A DNA stretch of 64,000 nt from Platerodrilus igneus (GCA_036346225.1 JARFIW010000831.1:1798001-1862000), one strand, 5' to 3'; counted from the first letter of the stretch, positions 1 through 10,623 are shown. Notes: generated by a model from the letters alone, not told the origin. Numbers and translations: made by a program.

Positions 1-303
1 AGAAGGGAAGTTGTAAATGTTCTATTTGTTTTTGTATGAGAGAAAATATTTCATACTGTATAAAGGATTTGTGATATTGCTGTGTTTGATTTCATTTTGA
101 AAACTCCGTCAATTCGATTGAGCTAGCCAGGTAAAGTTAAAAAGGAAGGCAAGTGAACAATTTTAAGTTTTATAAATTGCTATATCACTCCTTCGGCGAC
201 GCTCAACGCGGGTCTAGTCACAGCACTCTTTTACTGGCCCCTCAACGTGCAGCCTTTTCATATCATCCTTTCAGCGGCGCACCAAAGTGCGGCCTTACCA
301 CAG

Positions 304-306
<3 letters not shown>
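1..306 (+). repeat. 3' end of the 1.9-kb (TA)n-bordered repeat (copy 0, cut by window edge)
   Basis: This stretch matches the last ~300 bases of the repeats ending at 9796 and 63526. It shares the run from GTAAATGTTC through GAGCTAGCCAGG and three ~40-bp GC-rich minisatellite units, and it ends in CACAGCAA followed by (AT)n. Only the 3' end lies inside the window. There is no credible coding potential: the 79-residue frame here simply reads through the AT tract. Confidence 0.85.

Positions 307-345
<39 letters not shown>
307..345. repeat. (AT)n microsatellite
   Basis: An uninterrupted AT dinucleotide tract lies directly after the CACAGCAA end of repeat copy 0. The same arrangement occurs after the other two 3' ends of this family. 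Confidence 0.97.
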
Positions 346-346
<1 letters not shown>

Positions 347-1050
347 CTCATATTTAGACCAGGGTAGAAAATTAAATAATCACATCAAATAATTTTAATC
401 ACCGTGTAGAAGCTTTGGGAAAAGGTACGCGTTATTAAAAAACCGTGGAGAATAAAAATTCAGTCGTTTCATTAAAATAAGAGATTTAAATCATTTACAA
501 GACGCTTGCTATAAAAAAGGAAGCAGTATTAAAATGCTCTACGTGTAATTTAATTATTCCGAGTAAAGAAACAAATGGAAATTACGTGCAAAATTTATAT
601 TAATTAACTCAAGTTTAAGTAAACGGTATTAAACAAAATGTATAGATAATAATTAATATTTGATTAGAGTCACTAAAAATTAAAGGGTATTATTTTCAAT
701 TGAAGTTAATTGAACCATTAGTAACATATAATATGTATAAAAGCTAGTAAAAACCCAATAATATTCAAATCGTAGAAGTATTATGTTTGAACACCTGCGT
801 ATTTTTAAAAGACTCATTCTGCGTAAATTTGGCAGATAACAAATGGTTACAGAGAATGCTGGAGAAACCGTAGCTTAATAGTTACGGGAAATGCTAATAA
901 GGTGGGTTATTTCACAGTCCACATGGACTGAAATAATCGATAATAAAGAATATCAATTTGCACCAATAAGAACAGGGTAGATAGAGACAGATAATATGCG
1001 CAAGACAGAGACGTCCTAATTCTTTCTGTAAGTTCCTAATTTTATAAAGT
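346..1050. other. No recognised feature
   Basis: AT-rich sequence with frequent stops in all frames. I see no protein similarity, inverted repeat or known repeat here. Confidence 0.6.
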
Positions 1051-1440
1051 CGAACATACATACATCAAACCAGTTCCAAGATGGAAAAACTAATGACGAA
1101 AAAATAAATGTACTTAAACATGGTGATTATTATATTCAACTACAGGTGTTGGTTGTGCAATATTCTCAACTAATGTTAGTTGTATGAAAGTATTTACTGG
1201 GAAACTATTAATTCGACAAATGTCTGAGTGTTGGAGGATTCTTGCCAGCCACAGGCTGCTTAACTCACTTCACATATCACTGAATATCGGTGATATAGAA
1301 GGGGAATCGAGCTGTATATAGGTTGTTGTGGGAATTTTAGGGAACTGTATAGGCTAGTTCAGATCATAAATAAGTGGAGGAACGCGTCTAACTTGTTTCA
1401 AGACGGCAAATCTAATGACAAAGAATAAGTGCACTTAAAT
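1050..1440 (+). repeat. ~340-bp module, SINE-free copy
   Basis: One copy of a module that recurs at about 1440-2015, 5985-6120 (fragment), 21885-22265 (minus), 22855-23045 (minus), 37265-37790 and 37795-38100. Landmarks in order are a CTAATGACGAAAAAATAA block, GATGATTATTA, GGTTGTG, AATTCGACAAATGT, GCCACAGGCTGCTTA, CTGAATATCGGTGA and GGCTAGTTCAG. The next unit begins about 1398-1443, giving a period of roughly 320-370 bases. It is noncoding and tandemly arranged. The position that carries a SINE in other copies, between CAGGCTGCTTA and CACTGAATATCGG, is empty here. Confidence 0.7.
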
Positions 1441-2508
1441 CTGTTTCAAGACGGAAAACTTAACAACAAAAAAATAATTGTACTTAAATCTGATGATTAT
1501 TAAAAGCAACTACAGGTGTTGGTTGTGAAATATTTTCAACTAATGTTGATTGTGCAAAATGATATATTGGAAAACTATGAATTCGACAAATGTTCAAGAG
1601 CTGGGGGAGTTTGGCAACCACAGGCTGCTTACCCTCTTTCGCATACCTTACATGTGATTTTCCAATGCTGCTCCTGAAGGTACTACATTGGCCAGGAAGC
1701 GAGTTTTTTTACCTGGAAAATTTAGAATTTTTCCGAACCCTTGCTGTTCTAAGCAAGGTAAGGATCTTTAATGTGCGTGACAACACTCACACACGGGACC
1801 TCCATTTTACCTCTCATCCGAACGAGGGTGTATTTTTGTGAAAAATGCTGGCCTTACATTTTTCAAGCGGACCGTGTCGGGATTCGACCGCGGGACCTTG
1901 GGCGTAGTACTCACACACATACCACTACGCCACGGAGCCGCCCCCCTTCACATTTTACTGAATATCGGGGAAATAGGGTATATAACTATACAACAATAGA
2001 AGGTGACCGAACTGCATCTAACAAGAAAAAACAGCGTATATGTTCAAAGACAACAAACATAGAGAAAAGAAGAAAATTGTTCAAAGCATATGTGCGGAGC
2101 ACAGCACAGTACGTCTATTAAATAGAGGCAGTAGGTAAAGTAGGCAGAAAGAGATAGACACCTTCTGGAATGTTGTGCTTCAGTTGTATAGAGATGATAG
2201 CATGGACAGACCAGGTTAATAACAAATAGGTTATAGAAATAGTAGAGGAATAAATAGATTTGTGGAAAACAAGAAAAATTGGAGAAATAGAAGGGCAGGA
2301 TACGTTTTAAGGAACTTTTGATAAATAGTACGGGAAATATTACAAGCAGAGATAGGAAAAAAAGGAGATCGATGTAGACCTAGATCAGATAGTGATAGAT
2401 GCAGGCTGTGCAAATTTCAGAGAAACGTGTAGGTTAGTTCAGAATGGGAAACAATGAGGGTACGCCTCTAACTAGTTCCAGAACTGAAAACTTAATGATG
2501 ATGATGCA
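1440..2508 (+). mobile_element. LINE-derived composite: 340-bp module (with SINE) fused to LINE 3' end
   Basis: A module copy (1440-2015, interrupted by a reverse-oriented SINE) runs straight into the last ~490 bases of an RTE-like LINE. The LINE part encodes the degraded C-terminal tail of the reverse transcriptase protein (frames around 2030-2120 and 2150-2440) and ends in an ATGATGATGATG tail at about 2494-2508. The module-to-LINE junction near 2020 (GAAGGTGACCGAACTGCATC then ACAAGAAAAAACAGC) is found at the same place at about 38103 and, on the other strand, about 21881. This suggests a composite copied as a unit and mobilised by the parent LINE. It has no intact frame. Confidence 0.65.
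1651..1940 (-). mobile_element. tRNA-headed SINE, copy A
   Basis: On the minus strand the element starts with a tRNA-like head (GGCTCC...), has pol III A- and B-box-like sequences at about 1870-1935, and continues into a ~220-bp body ending CACATG near 1651. The body shares blocks such as TGTTGTCACGCACATTAAAG-like and GAGAGGTAAAATGGAGG with three other copies at 22296, 22565 and 37461. The B box here is mutated (GGTCGAATCCC). Module sequence similar to ACCCCCTTCACAT lies on both sides, as expected for a target duplication. Confidence 0.75.
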
Positions 2509-2509
2509 T

Positions 2510-2960
2510 ACATTGTAAATGATATCGATAATTATGTTGATGGTTATTAGATGGAATATTTTTAATAAACGATATACAAAAGCTTTTTAATATTTTATGA
2601 GAAATCTGTTTTCCTTTTCGGTGGCTTTTAAAATAATTAATGAATCGATTTTCATTTTAATTTGTAATGTACAGAAATGAAAAGCTGCTTTTGTGACTTG
2701 TACGTTTATGATTTTATAGAATTCTTATTTATTACAGTAGCTTATATACTGAAATTAAAATTAACAAGGTACTTCAATAATAAGATGTCCGTTTTAAATT
2801 ATTTTTTGCTTTCTCACGTCTAATGTTTATTTACCGTAACGCCCAAATGTTAGAATTAACATATATTAGCATGTGGCATATATTCAGTATAAAGAATCTG
2901 CGACAATTTGTGATTGACAAAGGACAGCTGAAAACATAAATGGCTTTCTTGCCTTCAACA
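2510..2960. other. No recognised feature
   Basis: AT-rich spacer between LINE fragments. No frame, repeat or RNA-like structure was recognised. Confidence 0.55.
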
Positions 2961-2984
2961 ACTTCGAGAATTTTCATTTTTAGT

Positions 2985-3420
2985 ACAAATGAAAGCATAT
3001 GTGTGGAGCACAGCACTATATGGCTGTGAAACCTGGACAGTAGGAAAAGCGGACAGGAAAAAGATAGAAAGTCTTTGAATTGTGGTGCTACAGACGCATG
3101 CTGAAGATATCATGGACAAACAAAGTTCAGAACAAAGAGGTTCTAGAAATGGTAGGGGAAGAAAGAAGTATGCAGAAAACATACTAATACATGAGGGAAT
3201 ATTGCGGAATATATTAGAAGCAGAGAGAGGAAAAAAGAAAGGTAGATGTAAACCTAAGTTAGGTTATTGCACACAGATAGTCAAAGATGTAGGCTGTGAG
3301 AATTTGGGGTAAACGTGTAGGCTAGCTCAGAATAAAAATCAATAGAGGTCTCGTCCAACCAGTTCCAAGACGGAAAACTTTATGACGGTAATATAATTGT
3401 ACTTAAAACTGATGATGATT
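2985..3420 (+). mobile_element. RTE-like LINE fragment, C-terminal region and 3' UTR
   Basis: The translated sequence contains the LINE tail signature ALYGCETWTVGKADRKKIES at about 3015-3080, then a frame with RCKPKLGYCTQIVKDVGC near 3245-3300. Both are typical of the C-terminal region after the reverse transcriptase of RTE-like elements in insects. Frames are broken, and the 3' sequence runs into the start of the 340-bp module (CCAAGACGGAAAACTTTATG). Confidence 0.75.
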
Positions 3421-3424
3421 ATAA

Positions 3425-3790
3425 GAAACTACAAGTGTTGGAATGTTATGCTTAAGATGTATGATGATGATAGCATGGACAGATAAAGTTAATAACAAAG
3501 AGGTTATAGAAATATAGTAGAGGAATATAGATGTCTGTTGAAAAAAATAGAAGAATTAGGAGGACAGGACACGTTCTAATGCATTTTTGGGGAATAATGC
3601 GGACTATATTACAAACAGATATAGGAAAAGAGAGATGTAGATGTAGACATAGATCAGACTATTACATGCAGATATTGAAATTTACAGAATGGGAATCTCA
3701 GCAAAATGTGTAGGTTAGTTCAGAATAGGAAACAATGGAGGTACGCGTCTAACCAGTTCCAACTGAGAATTTAATGATGATGATGACAAA
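3425..3790 (+). mobile_element. RTE-like LINE 3'-terminal fragment
   Basis: Another copy of the LINE tail. It shares AGCATGGACAGA-like, TTAATAACAAAGAGGTTATAG and CAGAATAGGAAACAATGGAGG blocks with the copies at 2150-2508 and 38280-38547. It ends in ATGATGATGATG at about 3774-3785. A 3' tail of short tandem trinucleotides instead of poly(A) is a known habit of RTE-clade elements. Confidence 0.7.
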
Positions 3791-3829
3791 TTAGTACTGA
3801 ATATAGAAAGTAGAGGACGAATAATTTAC

Positions 3830-5000
3830 TGTGTCCCTGCGAAAGTGTTTAGAAAAATGTTGACAGATATGTTACATGAGATTAGGGACGTGCAGTATGG
3901 TTTCACGCCAGGTAAAGGACGTATGGATCATCTGTTTGTGTTGCAGCAAATAGTTGAGAAATGCATAAAAGTAAAAACCCAGTGCATTGTGCAGTCATGA
4001 ATCTTAGGAAAGTATATGATAGAATAAGTAGGAGTATGTTGTGAAAGGTGTTAACGAAATACGATGTAGATAAAAAGCTGACGAATGCGACTAAATCCTA
4101 TAACCAAAGCAGAGTGTTAGAATGAATAAATCCTTGAGCAATTGGTTTGCTATATGCTGATGATATTGTTTTAATAGCCGAAAAGCAGCTGAATTTGCAG
4201 AAAATGTTAGATAGACAAGTATTGATTGAAATGCATCTACTGATAAATGTATCAAAAACTTTAAGTACGGCCGAAGAGTTCATCACTTGGCAAATGTGAT
4301 ACAAGAACCGTCAAATGTTTGTCAAATGTCAAATAAGTGTAGACAATTTTTAAAAGTGGTCAACCCCTCGAGTTCGCTCTAAAAGGTTAAGGCTGTATAA
4401 GAAGAAATTGTAGAAAATGATTTCGTGTTTGTAGGAAAGATGTTTAGTAGAGATGAAATACTGAATATGGAGGATGAATGCTTCACGTAAAGTAGTATTG
4501 TCTATTGCGAGGAACGAAGTAGTATTAAAAAAAGCAAAAATGGTAGTATACTGAGGTGCATGCGTGTTTATACATGTGAAACATGGGTGTACTAGGACGG
4601 ATAAGAGCCGGAGAAGTGTAGCAGAGTAGGATTTTTGAAAATGTATATGGCAAGGTTAGGAGAGACTTGGTTAGCAATGACAGTAATGAATGTTTCTATA
4701 ACTTGGATTGGAAACCGAATAAACTGATGAGTATGAATGAAACGTGTTTCATTTGGTCATGTAAAAAGAATGAGTGAGGAGTTTAGGAAAGAAAGTGTAT
4801 GTAGGATAGATGAGTGGTTCAAGAATAAGAGATAGGTCAAGAAAGACGTGTCTGGACGTGATGGATGAAGGTGTGATGAGAAGGAAAGTGAAACGTTTCA
4901 AGAATAAAAGGGTTTGAAGGAAGCGATGCATTACTGTCAACGAGGCACGGGAAGTGTATTAGAACAGGAAAGTGTAGAAGAAGATCATTAACAGCATCTG
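3830..5000 (+). mobile_element. Second LINE type: decayed reverse transcriptase and C-terminal region
   Basis: Frames over 3855-4260 contain reverse transcriptase landmarks: VQYGFTPGKGRMDHLFVLQQ (the QxGFRPGxGTxD motif) at about 3890-3950, and the catalytic palm motif LLYADDIVLIAE at about 4150-4185. The core between them is deleted, and stops interrupt the frame. Around 4755-4900 the tail FGHVKRMSEE and a following RPRKTCLD-like string match the usual C-terminus of such LINEs. The palm and tail differ from the FADD-type LINE elsewhere in the window, so this is a separate family. It is a dead copy. Confidence 0.7.
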
Positions 5001-5985
5001 AAGCTTTTGAAAAATGAATTAAAAATTAATATTTTTAATAAAAAAAATTTTTTTGCGAAACCTTCGTACGTTTTTTAGGAAATGGCGTGATTAGTAAGGA
5101 TATACGTATTGTACCTACCTAGGACGAATTGTGCTTCAGTGATTTAGGGTTGAATTTAGTTCACTCCTACAAATCTAAGTGAATCGAATCAAAACGTACT
5201 TTGTTAAAATAATTATTATTAGACTGTATGTGTTGGAAATTCTCGAAGCAATTTGATTAGACGCCCACTCTCAAACCAGATACACTTATTAAATTATCAT
5301 ATGGATGTCCACTCTTCAGTTGTAGATAAGCTTACTTTAAGCCAAAAAAAGAATATTTTATAGTACGTATAAGCTCAGAGACCATGAGCATATTTCTTGG
5401 GTATTATAGGTCGTTTCAGGGCTGCCATTCACAAATCTTTGCAACGTGTAAAGAGCGCCAAGTTAATGTGTCTATTACCTTCAATCTGTCATAACAATCA
5501 AAAAAAAACTTTCACCCTAAACACAAAAAGCTTTTGGTTGTAAAAAATATTGCTTGATGACACATGCAATTATCGGCAGACACATCCATATCCGACACAC
5601 CGCGTGTTCAACTATATCAGCAATTTGTACGTTCCTCCCTTTTTATAAATTTGGGCTTTCAGTATGTTAAAGGAACATTTCCGGACACGTGTTTGTAGAT
5701 AGTTAATTTCCGCTCGCGACTCCAAGGTTCGATTTCACGATGCTGTTGTATTGTAATTGCTAACATACAAAAAAAGATCAATCGGATCGCGTTTCCATCA
5801 CAAACGTTAACCAGAAATACCCTAAATATAGTGTAGTACTGATGCATTACTTGTAACAATTGCGTTGCAATTGCCTAATTTCTGTGAGCAATATTCGATT
5901 TCTAAACGGCTCTTGCAACCCCGAGCACGCGAATGGAGATTACGGAAGACAATTCTATTTTCATAGGATCATTTGCAATTTTCTC
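5000..5985. other. No recognised feature
   Basis: Only short random-looking frames. No repeat or conserved protein similarity was recognised. Confidence 0.5.
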
Positions 5986-6154
5986 AACAAATAATGATTG
6001 TACGAAAGGAATAAGAGCAAAACTATTGATCCGGCAAATATCTAAGTGGTGGGGGATCTTGGTAGTCGTCAGGTTACTTACACCCCCTTGCTTACCATTG
6101 AATATCGGTGAAATAGGATATATTTTCAAAAACAATAAAGAAACAAGAAAGCCT

Positions 6155-6157
<3 letters not shown>
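5985..6157 (+). repeat. Fragment of the 340-bp module ending at a TA tract
   Basis: CTATTGATCCGGCAAATATC, GGGGGATCTTGG and GAATATCGGTGAAATAGG correspond to the middle of the module seen at 1205-1300 and 37405-37445. The fragment stops at a (TA)n tract (6158-6195), beyond which similarity is lost. Confidence 0.65.

Positions 6158-6195
<38 letters not shown>
6158..6195. repeat. (TA)n microsatellite
   Basis: Perfect TA dinucleotide tract. Module sequence lies to the left and unrecognised sequence to the right. Confidence 0.97.
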
Positions 6196-6199
<4 letters not shown>

Positions 6200-7759
6200 C
6201 TTAGGGGTGTATCGAGTAGCAAGGGTCATGTAGTAACAATAAATAACAATAGGAATCGAAAAACTGCATTTATTTAGCAGAAAAATAGGTAATTCGTACA
6301 TTATGTAAATAGCAAGCATTTAACATTCTGTATATAGACCGTTATTAATTTTAAGTAGTGCCAGTAAGAATATCTTTCAACAATAAAATGCGTATTCAGA
6401 AGAAATAATAGTACATGTAATTAAACATACGTTGGGAAGTGTCTAATTAGTTATAAAACAAATACGCAGTAGAGTAGAGTAAACACCTAACAAAGCTTTA
6501 TGCAATTACGCGGAAACACTAAACATTTTGATAAGAAAACGCAGTTTCAAAGATGCAGAAATACACAAACAAAAACAGCATTAAAGTTACATCATTTATT
6601 TTGTATAATTATCCAAAAGGGCGATTTTTACACAAAACAACGTCTGGCAAAGATAACAAAGTATCAATAGCACATAAACACCATTACATGGAAATCCGAA
6701 TTAATTACATCAGAAACCACTTCAAAATGCAGGGAATGTTGAAGACAGGGCTTGGTTGGGTGAGATAATCGGCAGAACTTCTTGAAAGCCCAGCCCACAT
6801 GTAGTAGGAAAATGCTATTAAACACCCATTCTGTGATAAGACGGGTCAGTTGTCAACTGATGCACATCGAAGCTGCGACACTGTTAACCAAAAATACAGG
6901 CGTAAAATAAATAAATAGAATATCAAGTTCAGGTTACAGTGTAAATCGTGCAACAATTACGAAGAGTTTTTGTCGTACTACAAGTATGTGTCGACAATAA
7001 TAATTCAAGTCTGCGTTGACGATACTTCAAATCAACGTCGACAATAATACTTCTGGATTCAAAGAGGATAATTCTAATCGAATTTTGGTACAATTCTGGT
7101 ACAATTCTAAGCTGCGTCGAAAGCATTTGAGGGAAGAGATTCAAAGCATTTGTAGACAAATATAAAACAAAGAAGCACGATGTAATTTTTGGAAAACGAG
7201 GGGTAACTGCACTCAAATATTGGTACAACTAAGCAGAGCATTGGTATACGATTAAAGAGAATAAAGGGGTGTTGATCCGCAACACGAACAACATATCACA
7301 GGTCAGATCTATTTGATTTTAAAATATTTTCAATTTAAATTTTAATACTGAATTTATTCAATTTATACAAAACTTGTAATGAAGTCAACAAGAAACGTTG
7401 CATACGTTAAACTTACGTAATATATCATAAAGAGGTCTAGAACGCTCCAGATTTTTTTGTAAAGAGGTAGTTTTTGGTGACTTTAGATTGAATTCAAAGT
7501 ATATAAATTTTGGGATAAATGATACATATGCTATTGATTGATTGAGGAGTGTATTTAAAGAATTTCAAAAATTGTAAATAATATTTCTTTTCATTATATG
7601 AAATTGACTTCGTTTTATCAATTCAAACAAATAATCATAAAGGGGTGGAAAGAGAAAATTAATCGTTGTGCACTCTGTGTAGATTAAAAAGAGCTAGCCG
7701 TGGCATAATAATAAAATTAGTAAGATTGAAGTGAGAACACAGAGCGGCGGCGTTATTAT

Positions 7760-7761
<2 letters not shown>
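6196..7761. other. No recognised feature
   Basis: About 1.5 kb without recognised protein similarity. A GGTACAATTCT undecamer is directly repeated near 7087-7110, and a ~40-bp imperfect direct repeat around GTCGACAATAAT lies at about 6991-7050. Both are too short to classify. Confidence 0.5.
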
Positions 7762-7824
<63 letters not shown>

Positions 7825-7832
7825 TATACATA
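7762..7832. repeat. (TA)n(CA)n microsatellite at the left border of the 1.9-kb repeat
   Basis: About 45 bases of TA followed by a short CA run, ending where the TTGACGTG start of repeat copy A begins. Confidence 0.95.
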
Positions 7833-8680
7833 TTATTGACGTGACAAGGGTTTACGAGACGTCATTGAAACCCAAATTATACAAATAAACACCACCAAAA
7901 TATAAAAAAAAAGAAAGGAACCGAAAATTCCGTAAATTCATGGTTACGTCCTGTATAATACAATCCTACTTTTATTCGTTAAAGTGCAATGCGAAAACGT
8001 AGATTGCGCATGTATAAATAATCACCCTATTTGATATAAGCATATTGTAAACACATAGCAAATAACATAAGTTGTATATGTAAAAATAATTTATTGTAAG
8101 ATACCGTAAAACGCATTTAAATGCGAATGCAAATCGATTCATTTTTGATAACATTTGCTGTAAATAACAGAATAGTACTAGCTTTACGCATTTAACTTAA
8201 GAAACTATAATCAACGTGTATTTAAAAACCTCAATTTTCATATTAATTTTGTGTACTGATACACGAAAGCAAATATTTTCTATAAAATGCAACCCTTTTG
8301 CATTAAAAAGTAAATAAAGTTTAAATTAATGGCCCTGTGGATTACAGAAATTTATTGTATATAAAGAATTTTCTAGAATATAAAAATGATGAGTCATCGG
8401 TATTTAGAACTACGCAAATAACTCATTAATAAATAAGCATTTTATTCCTAGAAGCGGCCGGAACACGAAAAACCTGCAACATCCCTGGAAGAACTGATAG
8501 AAATTATTTATGATTTTCACGTTCACCGTTGGAGAGAAGAGATACGCCACAATAATAGTACATGCGGGACAAGGACATATAGAGCGCGTCACGAATAACT
8601 GGAACCAAATGACAAGGTGATAAATGCCGCAATTTTAGACGCTAATTGGTTTTTCTGAAAAATCTTGCATGTTCCACATT

Positions 8681-8722
8681 TTCTAGTAACTTCTAGATAT
8701 AGTTAATTTAGAGTATATAAAG
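8681..8722 (+). promoter_or_regulatory. Heat-shock-element-like array plus TATA box inside repeat copy A
   Basis: TTCTAGTAACTTCTAGAT differs at two positions from four alternating TTC/GAA pentamers, the binding layout of heat shock factor. It is followed 15 bases later by TATATAAAG. Copy B has the matching arrangement at 62385-62429. Promoter activity is inference. Confidence 0.5.
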
Positions 8723-9656
8723 GAGCGTTTATTAAAAACGAGATCATTTGAAATTCATTCATTAGATTCGATTAATTCGATTCTTAAATTAGATCGCGAA
8801 ATGTTATTTTAATTAAAGCGCAAGCTGTTGCGTTATGAAGATGATATTTGAAGTATGCAGTAGGCATGCTGTAATTTAATAATTATTTTGATGTAATGAA
8901 TATAGAAGTGATGTTTTTAAACGCAATTACATATAAAAATGGAATTATTAATTACAATGAATAAGAAAAATTCTTCAATATAACGCTATTTTAAAGATTT
9001 TATTAAATAATCGAAAGGAAGATTTAACTATAAATGTACTTATATAATTACTGTTTGAAATCAGGAATTTTAATATGGAAAATCTTGTGAGCTGATTGGA
9101 CATTAATTTAGAATAAGAAGGTATTTTAATTACAAAGGGTGTTTTGTGGATTCTGCAAGTATTATTTCTAGATTTATTTTTAAGGAATATTGGAATATTT
9201 GTATTTAATTTAGGGTAGAATAATAAGTGTTAATCATACAATAATTTTTTTTGTAAAGGATTTTACCAGGAGAATTTGTGTTCAGAGTGCGAAATACTCT
9301 GACCTTTAAATAGATTACCTGTTACACATTTTTTGGCCAAACAAACCTTACAAGCGTGGCAATAAATTATTACCAGGTAATCCAGCCTTAAAAAAAGAAG
9401 TTTTAATATCAGTAAATTTAAAATAGGGTAAGGAACAATTTTGTTTTTGTAATAAATACTTCTTAGAAATTATTTTATGTTTGAAAGAAGCGATGTTGTA
9501 AATGTTCTGTATGCTTTTATATGAGAGAAAATATTTCATACTGTATAAAGGTTTTGTGATATTGCTATGTTTGATTTCATTTTGAAATCTCCGTCAATTC
9601 CGTTGAGCTAGCCAGGTAAAGTTAAAAAGAAAGGCAAGTGAACAATTTCAAGTTTT

Positions 9657-9796
9657 ATTGCTATATCATTTTCATATCACTCTTTCGGCGACACTCAACG
9701 CGGGTCTAGTCACAGCACTTTTACCGGCACCTCAACGTGCGGGCTTTTCATATCATCCTTTCAGCGGCGCACCAAAGTTTGGCCGTACCACAGCAA
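9657..9796 (+). repeat. ~40-bp GC-rich minisatellite at the 3' end of repeat copy A
   Basis: Three imperfect units, each built on the theme ATATCACTCTTTCGGCGAC then a CAACGCGGG-type core. Copy B carries five units (63315-63520) and copy 0 three (187-300). Confidence 0.8.
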
Positions 9797-9832
9797 TATA
9801 TAATATATATTTGTGTGTATGTGTGTGTGTGT
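9797..9832. repeat. (TA)n(TG)n microsatellite
   Basis: Mixed TA/TG tract following the CACAGCAA end of repeat copy A. Confidence 0.95.
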
Positions 9833-10270
9833 TGCAAATGATATAGCGGTATTAGCATCTAGCAAAAAGAATTAGAAGATGCTCTTAATGAAATGGAAAC
9901 AGTACTAACAAAGAAATGTGGTATGAAAATCAACAAAAATAAAAATAAAGTAATAGTATGTAAAGAAGGGGAAAATAAATAGAACACCAAAATACAAATA
10001 GGAAACGAGAATTTACAAGAGGTTAAGAATTTCTACTATCTACGAAGCCAAGCAATGCAAGTTTAAAGTATATAATAAAAGCATAACACAAAGCTGTGCT
10101 ACATCAAGAAAAAGCAGCTGCTATGTTCGAAGACAACGAACATAGAAACAAGGAAAAAATGATTGAAGGCAAATGTATGGAGTACAGCACTCGTACGGTT
10201 GGCAAACATGGACAGTAGGATAAGCGGACTTTGAAATGTGGTGCTACAGACATGATGAACAATGTAGGTT
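9833..10270 (+). mobile_element. RTE-like LINE fragment, reverse transcriptase palm to thumb
   Basis: Immediately right of the microsatellite, the plus strand reads like the middle of the LINE family at 36230-36980. It has a FANDIAVLASSKKELE string (degraded FADD catalytic motif), then ETVLTKKCGMKINKNK, NENLQEVKNFYYL and the AACATAGAAACAAGG block. Frames carry stops and frameshifts. The repeat and microsatellite abut the LINE here, but the left partner of the LINE was not found beyond 7761. Confidence 0.75.
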
Positions 10271-10509
10271 ATGGGCATTTCAGAACTTATGTCAGTTATA
10301 GACAGAAAGCAACGATCAAAATTACGGCTATAAGCCAAGTATTAAATATATAAATATTTTATGTAGATGTTTACACAAGGTAAGTTGATAAATACTAACT
10401 TGGCAATGTCAGATATGATTGACAAAAATGCTAAACGTAATTGAAAGTTAGGTTTATCTATAGTTGTGTACACGATTTAGATTTGTAAATTTTCCAATTA
10501 TAGTCATCG

Positions 10510-10582
10510 GTCTCGGTGGCGTAATTGGTAAACGCATAGTCCCGGAAAGACTAAGATACAGGTTCAAATCCTGTCCAAGACC
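10510..10582 (+). tRNA. tRNA-like sequence (probable pseudogene or SINE head), anticodon loop reading GGA
   Basis: It folds by eye into a 73-nt cloverleaf. The acceptor stem GTCTCGG/CCAAGAC has one C-A mismatch. The D stem is GCGT/ACGC with a GG-containing loop, the anticodon stem TAGTC/GACTA is perfect, and the T stem ACAGG/CCTGT with loop TTCAAAT is perfect. A box (TGGCGTAATTGG) and B box (GGTTCAAATCC) are good. The anticodon position reads GGA (serine), but base 33 is C instead of the near-universal U. The variable loop is 4 nt, whereas serine tRNAs have a long variable arm. No CCA is encoded and no T4 run follows closely, so a derived tRNA or SINE head is more likely than a working tRNA-Ser. 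Confidence 0.55.
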
Positions 10583-10621
10583 TTATATGTTTCTTCTTAC
10601 AATTACTAGCTCAATTTGAAA

Positions 10622-10623
<2 letters not shown>

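Larger units (their letters stand above)
7836..9796 (+). mobile_element. 1.9-kb (TA)n-bordered repeat, copy A (complete)
   Basis: Starts TTGACGTGACAAGGG and ends CACAGCAA, bordered on both sides by TA/CA or TA/TG microsatellite. It aligns along its length with 61664-63526. Internally, an array close to the heat-shock-element consensus (8681-8698) sits 15 bases upstream of a TATA box (8714-8722), about 850 bases in. Three ~40-bp GC-rich minisatellite units (about 9660-9790) lie at the 3' end. There is no coding frame. The 1.96-kb length and mid-element promoter would suit a long LTR or a nonautonomous element, but no internal retroelement protein, paired LTR or long inverted repeat is visible. 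Class left open. Confidence 0.75.

Noticed and set aside
153..392. Short frames across TA tracts, such as here and at 5933-6277, 6092-6319 and 63385-63576
   Set aside because: They read Ile-Tyr repeats from (TA)n and minisatellite text. No start context or conservation supports a protein.
10510..10582. Calling a functional tRNA-Ser
   Set aside because: C at position 33 and the short variable loop argue against a serine tRNA, so only a tRNA-like call is made.
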